Shown in pieces: positions 1 to 5,890 of a stretch of DNA of 5,890 bases. Source of the DNA: Rickettsia typhi (GTDB lineage Bacteria > Pseudomonadota > Alphaproteobacteria > Rickettsiales > UBA1997); contig CAMDGT010000078.1 of NCBI GenBank assembly GCA_945898025.1, forward strand, positions 1-5,890. Reading direction: 5' to 3'. The notes under the pieces were generated by a model that was given only the letters and a program-made list of their open reading frames with translations, made no database searches and had not been told where the DNA came from. Each line of letters starts with the position of its first letter. Positions within the stretch are counted from its first letter, which is position 1. The position numbers and the translations under genes are program-made.

Positions 1-34
1 GGATGACGAGTGGAGTTGACCTCGAACTCCCTAC

Positions 35-92
35 TAAAGGCAACAAGGGGTTTTAACCCCCAAGGTTAAAGGCAACAAGGGGTTTTAACCCC
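35..92. repeat. Tandem direct repeat, two 26-bp copies with 32-bp period
   Basis: Positions 35-60 and 67-92 are identical over 26 bp, separated by a 6-bp linker. Each copy holds a small inverted repeat, GGGGTT-TT-AACCCC, at 47-60 and 79-92. The second copy runs straight into the 49-bp tandem repeat that follows, sharing AACCCC at 87-92. The cluster is visibly richer in G and C than the coding DNA to its right. Nothing identifies it as a known insertion sequence: there is no transposase and no clear target duplication. It could be a palindromic intergenic element of the kind common in Rickettsiales, but I cannot match it to a named family. Confidence 0.9.
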
Positions 93-96
93 TTGT
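75..96. repeat. Perfect inverted repeat joining the two tandem arrays
   Basis: The arms ACAAGGGGTT (75-84) and AACCCCTTGT (87-96) are exact reverse complements around a TT loop. The left arm belongs to the 32-bp-period repeat and the right arm starts the 49-bp repeat. It lies downstream of the leftward gene's stop at 168, where a terminator might sit. No T-run follows on either strand, so a classical intrinsic terminator is not supported. It may be a structural element or the end of a mobile palindromic repeat. Confidence 0.75.
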
Positions 97-194
97 CTTA
101 ATGATAACGGATATAACTTCACCGCAAAGGGCCGAAACCCCTTGTCTTAATGATAACGGATATAACTTCACCGCAAAGGGCCGGAACCCCTTGT
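87..194. repeat. Tandem direct repeat, 2.2 copies of a 49-bp unit
   Basis: Units lie at 87-135 and 136-184 and match over the first 48 bp; only the last base differs (A135 versus G184). A partial third copy, AACCCCTTGT, ends at 194, after which unique sequence begins. The unit is about 45% G+C. Each unit junction forms an imperfect hairpin: CAAAGGG at 125-131 with CCCCTTG at 138-144, and the same at 174-180 with 187-193, each with one A/C mismatch. The right part of the array, from 168, is the 3' end of the leftward gene and supplies its last eight codons and stop. Confidence 0.92.
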
Positions 195-2225
195 TACCGA
201 AGACAGAAGAACTTTACTAGTCTTTTGTTCAGTAGGCCGTTGTGCTTGGTTAGTTTGTTTTGTTGCTGCTCCTGCATTTGTTGTGTCAATTTCTGCAACA
301 ACTTTTTGCGCAGATATAGCTGCAATAAATTGATTTTGAAGTTCTAAAATGCTTAACTTAGACTTGCCTTCTAAATCAGGAGCAACACCAACCTTATCAA
401 GATTATTAATAAATTCTTTTTTTACCGCAGCATTATTAGGCAAAGACTTAATAAGAGCTACTGCAGAGTTAGCAAAACAGCTATTACCAGTGTTTTTTAA
501 ACCTCTAAATGCTGGCTTAATTACTCCATTCTCATCTTTTGTTGCAATTGGCAAATCGCTACTATTAACATTAACAATGGCTCTAATTGTTAATGTTTGC
601 AATATTGAATTTATTTTGTTGTTTTTTATCTCTGTTACCTTATCATCGTCATAATAAAACCAAACCGACTTCTCTTCTCCGCTTTCAACAATTTTTTGCT
701 TGATTAAAGCGGTGTAATGCCCGCTTACTCCATTCCCATTATATAAAATTAGAGCTGACATTTCATCTAAATATTTCGGATCTAACTTTTCTAATTGAGT
801 GGTATAAATTTTGCCATCTTCCAAAGTGGTTACTTGAAAATCTTCACTAGTAAGAGTTTCAATATTTTGATTAGGCAAAAGATGGGATAAAAATTCAGTA
901 CTATCGTGTTGTAAACCACTAATAAGCATTGCCTTTCCTTGAATTAGGCGAAGATCTTTAATTGAGCTTTTTAATTCTTCATCTTTTTCAAAATTAGAAA
1001 AACCAATTTCTGAGAACTTTTTAGCAAATTCAAGCTCTTGAAAATTGGAAAGTTGCTTAAAATAATTATCGTCAGAATTTTTTTCTCCAGATTTTGAAGC
1101 ACTCTTTGTATTACCTCTAGAGCTTGCAATATCAGAATCTTTTTCTGCAAAAAAGACTATCCAAGCTTTTTCAATAAAGGCTTTTTTTTCTTCGTCATTT
1201 GCTGTTGCGGGGTCAAATTTTAGTAACTGTCTAATCGCTAAATCTTTATCAGCATCGGGAGTAAAAAACCTTTCATTAAATGATGAAACATCTTTTTTTC
1301 TTGCTTCTATTGAATTTTTCTTAACTTCAACCTCACCTTTAAAAGCTTCAGAATTGCCATTCAAATATTCTTCCACTTCATCGGTAATTTTTGATTTGTC
1401 TCTTTTAAAATTATTAGTTAGTGCTGAATTAAATTTTTCAACCTTTTCTATGGCTGAATCAAAATTTTGTTTTTTATCATCGTAAGAATCAATTAGCTTT
1501 ACCGCCATTCTTTTAGCAGCAAAATATGATATTGCGGATTTTAAAAGAAAATCATTAGATAAAGAACCTGCAAATGCAGTTGCTGAACTACCAACTTCAC
1601 TATCCAATATCAAATAAAGCTCTTTTATTAAATCTCCAATGAATGGTGCTTCTTTCAATGCATTTTGTAAGCCATCAATGGCAGGTTTTGAAAATTCATA
1701 AATTTGTTGTATTTGATCAAAATAGTCAAAAACTCCAAATATACCAAATGGAGTCATCATTAAAACTCCAGTGATTATCATATCTGGACAAGAGGGTTCA
1801 GATTCTTTATTAGCCTTTTCTAGATTTTGCTCAACTCTTGTTGCAAATTTTTTTGCTTTTTCTTCATATTCTTTGCATTCATCTCTCAGCATTTTTTTTA
1901 GCCGATTTTGATATAATTCATCATAGACTTGGCCAGCTACTTCTCTTTCTTCTGAATCGAATCTTAATAAATAATTGGTTTTTCTTTCTTTATATTGCTC
2001 TTGATCTTTTTTTGATGATTCCAGCAATTCTTTAGTAAATTCATTATTAATTTTTCGTAGTTGATTTTTTGAAGATTCAAATTCTTGTGGCTTGCCATGT
2101 AAAAAAACAAAATCAAAAGTTTTGGATGCATAAGTGCCATCAAGTAGATTTCTTATCGCGACTGGAGATTTCTCAAACCCAGTAACAAATTGGCTTAAAC
2201 CGCTATTATTTGTAGAATTTTTCAT
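168..2225 (-). CDS. Ubiquitin-specific-protease-like protein (family C19) with permuted motif order
   Basis: This 685-residue protein would be a deubiquitinase-like cysteine protease, presumably acting on host ubiquitin conjugates. Seen in sequence: a Cys box GLKNTGNSCFANS at 575-587 (likely nucleophile C583, oxyanion N578), a His box SGHYTALI at 501-508 (H503), an acidic box WFYYDDDKV at 522-530 (D527), and QHDSTEFL at 439-446, matching the QQDAxEFL helix. In canonical family members the Cys box comes first; here it is last. The zinc-finger 'fingers' insert is absent, since only 64 residues separate Q439 from H503. Residues 1-380 match nothing I recognise: charged, probably helical or coiled-coil stretches (45-145, 245-320), a hydrophobic segment near 149-168, and a Ser/Lys/Asn-rich linker near 362-387. 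There is no signal peptide. The C-terminal tail 650-685 is a Thr/Gln-rich linker ending in repeat-encoded TRGSGPLR. The ATG at 2225 is the first in the frame and lacks a Shine-Dalgarno sequence. Permutation versus a truncated tandem pair of domains is unresolved. Confidence 0.82.
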   Translation of the reverse strand: MKNSTNNSGLSQFVTGFEKSPVAIRNLLDGTYASKTFDFVFLHGKPQEFESSKNQLRKINNEFTKELLESSKKDQEQYKERKTNYLLRFDSEEREVAGQVYDELYQNRLKKMLRDECKEYEEKAKKFATRVEQNLEKANKESEPSCPDMIITGVLMMTPFGIFGVFDYFDQIQQIYEFSKPAIDGLQNALKEAPFIGDLIKELYLILDSEVGSSATAFAGSLSNDFLLKSAISYFAAKRMAVKLIDSYDDKKQNFDSAIEKVEKFNSALTNNFKRDKSKITDEVEEYLNGNSEAFKGEVEVKKNSIEARKKDVSSFNERFFTPDADKDLAIRQLLKFDPATANDEEKKAFIEKAWIVFFAEKDSDIASSRGNTKSASKSGEKNSDDNYFKQLSNFQELEFAKKFSEIGFSNFEKDEELKSSIKDLRLIQGKAMLISGLQHDSTEFLSHLLPNQNIETLTSEDFQVTTLEDGKIYTTQLEKLDPKYLDEMSALILYNGNGVSGHYTALIKQKIVESGEEKSVWFYYDDDKVTEIKNNKINSILQTLTIRAIVNVNSSDLPIATKDENGVIKPAFRGLKNTGNSCFANSAVALIKSLPNNAAVKKEFINNLDKVGVAPDLEGKSKLSILELQNQFIAAISAQKVVAEIDTTNAGAATKQTNQAQRPTEQKTSKVLLSSVTRGSGPLR

Positions 2226-2251
2226 TTTAATTTTTATTTATCGATTTTAAA

Positions 2252-2263
2252 TTAAAGCTTTAA
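2252..2263. promoter_or_regulatory. 12-bp AT-rich palindrome in the divergent intergenic region
   Basis: TTAAAGCTTTAA is a perfect dyad 27 bp upstream of the leftward gene's start codon. A further GCTTTA at 2275-2280 can pair with TAAAGC at 2253-2258. Its place in the upstream region of the ubiquitin-protease-like gene would suit an operator or leader structure. However, AT-rich palindromes arise easily by chance in this composition, and no regulator gene is nearby. Confidence 0.2.
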
Positions 2264-2332
2264 GCTAGTTTATGGCTTTAGTGTGTTTTAATATAATATT
2301 TTTACTATTGAATCATTTAATATTTAATTGAC

Positions 2333-2361
2333 TTGCCAATAACAAACACAAAAAATATTAT
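2333..2361 (+). promoter_or_regulatory. Candidate sigma70 promoter for queD
   Basis: The -35 box TTGCCA (2333-2338, five of six matches to TTGACA) and the -10 box TATTAT (2356-2361, five of six matches to TATAAT) are separated by exactly 17 bp. Transcription would start near 2368, giving a leader of about 55 nt with no evident structure before the queD ATG. The region is very AT-rich, so chance -10 matches are common; the spacing and the G/C-containing -35 box make this the best candidate in the gap. Confidence 0.45.
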
Positions 2362-2423
2362 AACTTTTATTTTCTAATAAACAAGTTTTTTAATAATTTT
2401 CAAATATATATTTTAACAATTTT

Positions 2424-2858
2424 ATGATAAATGCTATTCGCAAAATTGAGTTTGATTCTGCTCACCGCATCATTAATCACGAAAGTAAATGCAAAATGCT
2501 TCACGGTCATCGCTATGTTTTAGAAGTTTATTTAAATGCCAAAAATCAAGATAATCAATTAGATAAATTAGGTAGAGTTATAGATTTCGGAGAGATGAAG
2601 GCAATAATAGGTGGCTGGGTAGATAAATTCCTTGACCATAACACTATTTTATCAGATGAAGATAAAGAACTAGGAAATAATATAAAAAACACTACAGGGC
2701 AAGATATTTATTATCTAAAATACCCGCCAACCGCAGAAAATATAGCCCTTCATTTACTTCAAGAAATATTGCCCGATTTATTAGCCAAAACAGAGGTTGA
2801 ATGTAAAAAGTTAAGGCTTTACGAAACCCCAAATTGCTGGGTTGAAGTCGTTTTATAA
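2424..2858 (+). CDS. queD: 6-carboxytetrahydropterin synthase (QueD / PTPS family)
   Basis: QueD converts dihydroneopterin triphosphate to 6-carboxy-5,6,7,8-tetrahydropterin, an early cytosolic step towards preQ0 and queuosine in tRNA. The 144-residue length fits the family. Visible motifs: zinc ligands H14 in FDSAHR and H27/H29 in MLHGH, catalytic C23 in CKMLHGH, VIDFGEMK at 52-59, the D71-H72 pair in FLDHNTIL, PPTAENIA at 101-108, and the substrate-binding Glu E134 in LYETPNCW. All expected residues are present, so the enzyme looks intact. Having the Cys four residues before the HGH pair favours QueD over eukaryotic-type pyruvoyltetrahydropterin synthase, although the superfamily is often labelled with the latter name. 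The ATG at 2424 places FDSAHR normally near the N-terminus; it has no Shine-Dalgarno sequence. No other queuosine gene is in the window. Confidence 0.93.
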   Translation: MINAIRKIEFDSAHRIINHESKCKMLHGHRYVLEVYLNAKNQDNQLDKLGRVIDFGEMKAIIGGWVDKFLDHNTILSDEDKELGNNIKNTTGQDIYYLKYPPTAENIALHLLQEILPDLLAKTEVECKKLRLYETPNCWVEVVL

Positions 2859-2929
2859 AAAAACTTGCTTTTTTTTTATTTATTGGTTTAATCGCAAAAC
2901 TTATTTTTATCATTATTATCATTTAAAAT

Positions 2930-2957
2930 TTGATAACATTTTCAACACAAATATAAA
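2930..2957 (+). promoter_or_regulatory. Weak candidate promoter just upstream of pccA
   Basis: TTGATA (2930-2935) and TATAAA (2952-2957) each match the sigma70 boxes at five of six positions, with a 16-bp spacer. The predicted start would fall near 2964, only a few bases before the pccA ATG at 2968, giving a nearly leaderless mRNA. That agrees with the absence of a Shine-Dalgarno sequence, but the AT content makes a chance match plausible. Read-through from queD is the alternative. Confidence 0.28.
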
Positions 2958-2967
2958 TATCTCGAAA

Positions 2968-4962
2968 ATGCACAAATTACTCATTGCCAATCGTGGCGAA
3001 ATAGCTTGCAGAATCATAAAAACCTGCCGTAAAATGGGCATTTCAACTGTTGCAGTTTATTCAGATGCCGATGCCAATTCTTTATTTGTGCAAATGGCAG
3101 ATGAAGCGGTGAATATAGGTCACTCACCTTCTTCGCAAAGCTATCTTAACATTGAAAAAATCTTAAATGCAGTTAAAAAAACAGGGGCAACCATGGTTCA
3201 CCCCGGCTATGGCTTTCTTTCTGAAAACCGTGAATTTGCTAATGCCTTAGAAAAAGCTTCAGTTATTTTTGTTGGCCCCTCATCTTACTCAATTGAAATG
3301 ATGGGAGACAAAATTGCCTCTAAAAAACTTGCTATTGAAGCTAATGTTAGTAGTGTTCCCGGTCATTTAGGGGTTATCAAAGACATTGAAGAAGCAATGA
3401 AAATAGGTGAACAAATCGGCTTTCCAGTAATGGTTAAAGCATCCGCCGGAGGAGGAGGAAAAGGAATGAGAATAGTATGGGAAAAATCAGAAATATCCGA
3501 AGCCTTTATTTCAGCTACTAACGAAGCAAAAAACAGCTTTTCAGATGATCGTATTTTTATTGAAAAATTTATTGAGAATCCCCGCCACATTGAGATTCAA
3601 ATCATTGCCGATAAATCAGGAAACATGGTTTGTCTTGGCGAAAGAGAATGTTCGATTCAGAGAAATAATCAAAAAGTTATCGAAGAAGCACCTAGCTCAT
3701 TTGTAGACGAAGAAACTCGCCAAAAAATGTACACACAATCAAAGGCCTTAGCTCAAAAAGTAAGATATTTTTCAGCAGGAACAATAGAATATATCATGGA
3801 TAAAAATAAAGATTTTTATTTTTTAGAAATGAACACCAGACTACAAGTAGAACACCCCGTAACCGAACTAATTACAGGGGTTGATATTGTTGAATTGATG
3901 ATAAAAATCGCCCTCGGAGAAAATCTACCATTCACTCAAGAAGAAATAAAACTTAAAGGTTGGGCACTAGAATCAAGAATTTATGCCGAAGACCCTTCTA
4001 GAGGATTCCTACCTTCATCTGGTAGAATTAATCTTTACATCGAGCCACAAGAAGGCAAGAATGTCAGAATAGATACTGGAATATACGAAGGCGGAGAAGT
4101 CAGTATGTTTTATGATGCTATGATATCAAAACTCTGCACTTTTGGTGAAACTCGTCAAGAAGCAATACAACATATGCGAACCGCTCTTGGCACTTTTGCA
4201 ATTGGGGGAGTGTCTCATAATATTAGCTTCCTTGAAACCATTATGCGAAATGAAAAATTCATTAGCGGAGATATATCAACCTCTTTCATTAAACAGGAGT
4301 TCCCCGCTGGCTTTCTTGGCAATGAACTAGATTCACAAATATCCGAAGTATTTATCGCTGTTGCAATGCAAATATTTATGCATAATTTTGAAAGAAATTC
4401 TCATATTAGCGGGCAATTATATAATCGCGAAAAACAAATATCCGACCGTTGGGTGGTTGAAATTGATGAAAAATTATATTTAGTTAATATAATTGAAAGA
4501 GAGCAGGAATATTTAAAAATTGAATGCGACCAAAAAATAATAACATTAGAAAGCTCTTGGATCCCCGGAGACAAACTTTTTAGAGCAATAATCGATGGCA
4601 CAGAAATTGGAGTCAAAATTCGTGAAAATAATCTAACGGGAAGTTATCTACTACAACATTCTGGAGTTGATGCCTTCGTTAATGTAATGTCACCAAAAGT
4701 TGCTGAATTATCGAAATTTATGCCAAAAATTAGCAAAAACTCTAAGCCAACAAATTTAACTTCGCCAATTACTGGCAAAATTATTCGCTTTAAAGTAGCA
4801 GAGGGAGATGAAGTTAAAGCCGGTCAAGAGCTTGTAATAATTGAAGCCATGAAGATGGAAAACATCATCAGAACCGATCACGATGTTAAAATTGATAAAA
4901 TAAAATTTTCAGCAGGCGAACCTGTAGGGATAGGGCAAATTATTATTGAGTTTAAAAAATAA
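2968..4962 (+). CDS. pccA: Propionyl-CoA carboxylase alpha chain (biotin carboxylase + biotin carrier)
   Basis: This cytosolic, biotin-dependent subunit carboxylates biotin with ATP and bicarbonate. With a beta chain (not in the window) it makes methylmalonyl-CoA from propionyl-CoA. The 664 residues fit the family. Order: biotin carboxylase about 1-447, with LLIANRGEIA at 4-13, HPGYGFLSEN at 78-87, K115, K157, the ATP-grasp loop GGGGKGMR at 161-168, ECSIQ then K236, EMNTRLQVEH at 287-296 and R337; a linking region about 448-590 resembling the alpha/beta-contact (BT) domain; then a biotinyl carrier domain about 597-663 with EAMKMEN, biotin on K629. The ATG at 2968 puts LLIANRGEIA at the normal N-terminus. 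The frame is open 42 codons further upstream, but that stretch is Phe/Tyr/Lys-rich, unlike the family, and overlaps queD. One oddity: N233 replaces the second Arg of the usual QRRNQK. Methylcrotonyl-CoA carboxylase alpha is a less likely alternative. Confidence 0.93.
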   Translation: MHKLLIANRGEIACRIIKTCRKMGISTVAVYSDADANSLFVQMADEAVNIGHSPSSQSYLNIEKILNAVKKTGATMVHPGYGFLSENREFANALEKASVIFVGPSSYSIEMMGDKIASKKLAIEANVSSVPGHLGVIKDIEEAMKIGEQIGFPVMVKASAGGGGKGMRIVWEKSEISEAFISATNEAKNSFSDDRIFIEKFIENPRHIEIQIIADKSGNMVCLGERECSIQRNNQKVIEEAPSSFVDEETRQKMYTQSKALAQKVRYFSAGTIEYIMDKNKDFYFLEMNTRLQVEHPVTELITGVDIVELMIKIALGENLPFTQEEIKLKGWALESRIYAEDPSRGFLPSSGRINLYIEPQEGKNVRIDTGIYEGGEVSMFYDAMISKLCTFGETRQEAIQHMRTALGTFAIGGVSHNISFLETIMRNEKFISGDISTSFIKQEFPAGFLGNELDSQISEVFIAVAMQIFMHNFERNSHISGQLYNREKQISDRWVVEIDEKLYLVNIIEREQEYLKIECDQKIITLESSWIPGDKLFRAIIDGTEIGVKIRENNLTGSYLLQHSGVDAFVNVMSPKVAELSKFMPKISKNSKPTNLTSPITGKIIRFKVAEGDEVKAGQELVIIEAMKMENIIRTDHDVKIDKIKFSAGEPVGIGQIIIEFKK

Positions 4963-5003
4963 ATTTTCTTTTATTAAGTAAATAAGATTTAATATTACAA
5001 TCA

Positions 5004-5052
5004 AGTAGGGGCAAACCTAAAAGAAAATAAAAAAGCTTTACCCCGCCCTACT
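5004..5052. other. Long imperfect hairpin between pccA and yejA
   Basis: AGTAGGGGCAAA (5004-5015) can pair with TTTACCCCGCCCTACT (5037-5052): GGGG with CCCC, AAA with TTT around one C/A mismatch, and AGTA with TACT across a four-base GCCC bulge. An alternative register pairs AGTAGGG with CCCTACT. The loop is A-rich, about 21 nt. No T-run follows on either strand, so it is not a standard intrinsic terminator. It could be a leader structure of the downstream gene or an mRNA-stabilising hairpin at the pccA 3' end. Confidence 0.45.
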
Positions 5053-5075
5053 CCTTATTGCCAATTTAGTTATAA

Positions 5076-5890
5076 ATGCAAAATTTTCATTACCATAAAT
5101 TTCGTACAATATTCTTATTAATCTTAATTATTTTTATTACCACTATTAATGCTAGTAAAGCTGGTGAATATTGGTCTTCTGCGATATCTCTTTTTTCAAC
5201 CCCTAAATATAAAAATAATTTTAATAATTTTGATTTTGTTGATTTAAAATCAAAACAAGGAGGAAACCTAAAAATAGGGGTGGAAGGCACTTACAACAGC
5301 ATTAATCCATTTATTTTAAAAGGTATTTCTGCATCTGGAATAGATGGCTATATTTATGAAACCCTAACTGTTGCAAGCAATGATGAAATCGGGGTTAAAT
5401 ATGGGCTAATCGCAGAATCAATCAGATTCTCAAAAACACAACACTTCATTGAATTCAAGCTAAGAAAAATCGCCCAATTTAGCGACGGAACCCCAATTAC
5501 TGCCGATGATGTACTTTTTACCTTTGATACATTAAAAAAATTCGGACACCCTTCCTACAAAATAGCATTTCGTGACATTAAGAAATTAATAAAAATCAAT
5601 TCTCATCATGTTCGTTTTTATTTTAAAGAAAAATATTCGCGAGAATTACCACTAATAATTGCTAGCCTTCCCGTTTTACCTCAACATTTTTTTAAAAAAA
5701 TAGATTTTAACAATAGCAATTTTGATGGCAATTTTGATGGCAATTTTGATGGCAATCAAAATAACTTCCCTATTGGCTCTGGACCTTATATTATTGATTC
5801 AGTTCAAGTTGGAAAATCAATTAGTTATAAAAAAAATAATCATTATTGGGGAAGAAAAATCAATATTAACAAGGGTTTATATAATTTTGA
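5076..5890 (+). CDS. yejA: YejA-like periplasmic peptide-binding protein of an ABC importer, 5' part
   Basis: The gene runs off the window; 271 complete codons of an expected ~600 are present. The product belongs to the family 5 extracellular solute-binding proteins (SBP_bac_5), most like YejA, which delivers oligopeptides (microcin C in enterobacteria) to the YejBEF permease. Residues 1-29 are a typical signal peptide: basic start, hydrophobic core FLLILIIFITTINA (13-26), likely cleavage after SKA. YejA-type landmarks follow in order: ISLFSTPKY (37-45), GGNLKIGVEGTYNSINPFI (62-80), YETLTV (94-99), SDGTPITADDVLFTFDTL (136-153), RELPLIIASLPVLPQH (189-204), GSGPY (234-238) and YWG (257-259). 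The ATG at 5076 is set by the signal peptide and lacks a Shine-Dalgarno sequence. A three-fold NFDG repeat at 215-226 expands a loop just before GSGPY. Permease genes would be expected to the right, outside the window. Confidence 0.88.
   Translation, partial: MQNFHYHKFRTIFLLILIIFITTINASKAGEYWSSAISLFSTPKYKNNFNNFDFVDLKSKQGGNLKIGVEGTYNSINPFILKGISASGIDGYIYETLTVASNDEIGVKYGLIAESIRFSKTQHFIEFKLRKIAQFSDGTPITADDVLFTFDTLKKFGHPSYKIAFRDIKKLIKINSHHVRFYFKEKYSRELPLIIASLPVLPQHFFKKIDFNNSNFDGNFDGNFDGNQNNFPIGSGPYIIDSVQVGKSISYKKNNHYWGRKININKGLYNF
5718..5753 (+). repeat. In-frame 12-bp minisatellite, three copies (NFDG x3)
   Basis: AATTTTGATGGC occurs three times without any mismatch at 5718-5729, 5730-5741 and 5742-5753, followed by a further AAT. 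The unit is four codons, so copy-number change by slippage would keep the yejA frame. It falls in a surface-loop position between the LPQH and GSGPY motifs, where the family varies in length. Confidence 0.95.

Noticed and set aside
11..31. tRNA fragment suggested by the GGAGTT...AACTCC inverted repeat
   Set aside because: The T-loop signature and flanking stems do not fit on either strand; it is only a 6-bp inverted repeat with a 7-base loop.
35..194. CRISPR array
   Set aside because: There are only two copies of each unit; the 49-bp units abut without spacers and the 26-bp copies are split by just 6 bp. No cas gene is present.
349..654. Rightward open frame of about 100 codons opposite the protease-like gene
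   Set aside because: It lies fully antisense to the region encoding the conserved Cys box and has no recognisable domain.
2284..2312. Promoter for the leftward gene (TTCAAT, 17 bp, TAAAAC on the minus strand)
   Set aside because: Both boxes match the consensus poorly, and AT-rich chance matches abound; no minus-strand pair was convincing.
2362..2423. preQ1-type riboswitch in the queD leader
   Set aside because: The leader is almost all A and T, with no G/C stem or conserved preQ1 aptamer motif.
2855..2880. A7-CTTGC-T9 stem as an intrinsic terminator after queD
   Set aside because: The stem would be A/T pairs only, with no G+C-rich part. In DNA this AT-rich the pattern is expected by chance.
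2842..2967. In-frame 42-codon N-terminal extension of pccA from an upstream ATG
   Set aside because: It is Phe/Tyr/Lys-rich low-complexity sequence, overlaps the queD 3' end by 17 bp, and has no family counterpart; the conserved LLIANRGEIA start fits the ATG at 2968.

Overview
This AT-rich window carries four protein-coding regions. Its gene content (a propionyl-CoA carboxylase alpha chain, QueD, a YejA-type peptide-binding protein and a protein with eukaryotic-style ubiquitin-protease motifs) suggests a host-associated alphaproteobacterium, probably Rickettsiales or a relative. That placement rests on family recognition and base composition, not on a marker gene.

Layout. Positions 1-194 hold a richer-GC cluster of two interlocking tandem repeats, with four hairpins built around a CCCCTTG core. 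A 685-residue minus-strand gene (168-2225) ends inside this cluster, so its last eight residues and stop codon come from repeat DNA. Its C-terminal third carries every signature of ubiquitin-specific proteases (peptidase family C19), but in permuted order: the Gln-His-Asp helix and His/Asp boxes come first and the Cys box last. A 198-bp AT-rich divergent region (2226-2423) follows, with a fair sigma70-like promoter facing right. Then come queD (2424-2858), pccA (2968-4962) and, after a 113-bp spacer with a long imperfect hairpin, the 5' part of a yejA-like gene (5076 to the window end).

The three rightward genes are ordinary metabolism and transport: queuosine precursor synthesis, propionyl-CoA carboxylation, and periplasmic peptide capture. 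They share a direction but are separated by gaps of about 110 bp and have no obvious functional link, so co-transcription is uncertain. None of the four genes has a recognisable Shine-Dalgarno sequence. The ubiquitin-protease-like gene is the outlier: bacteria of this kind have no ubiquitin system of their own, so the likely target is in a eukaryotic host. It is the most interesting feature here.
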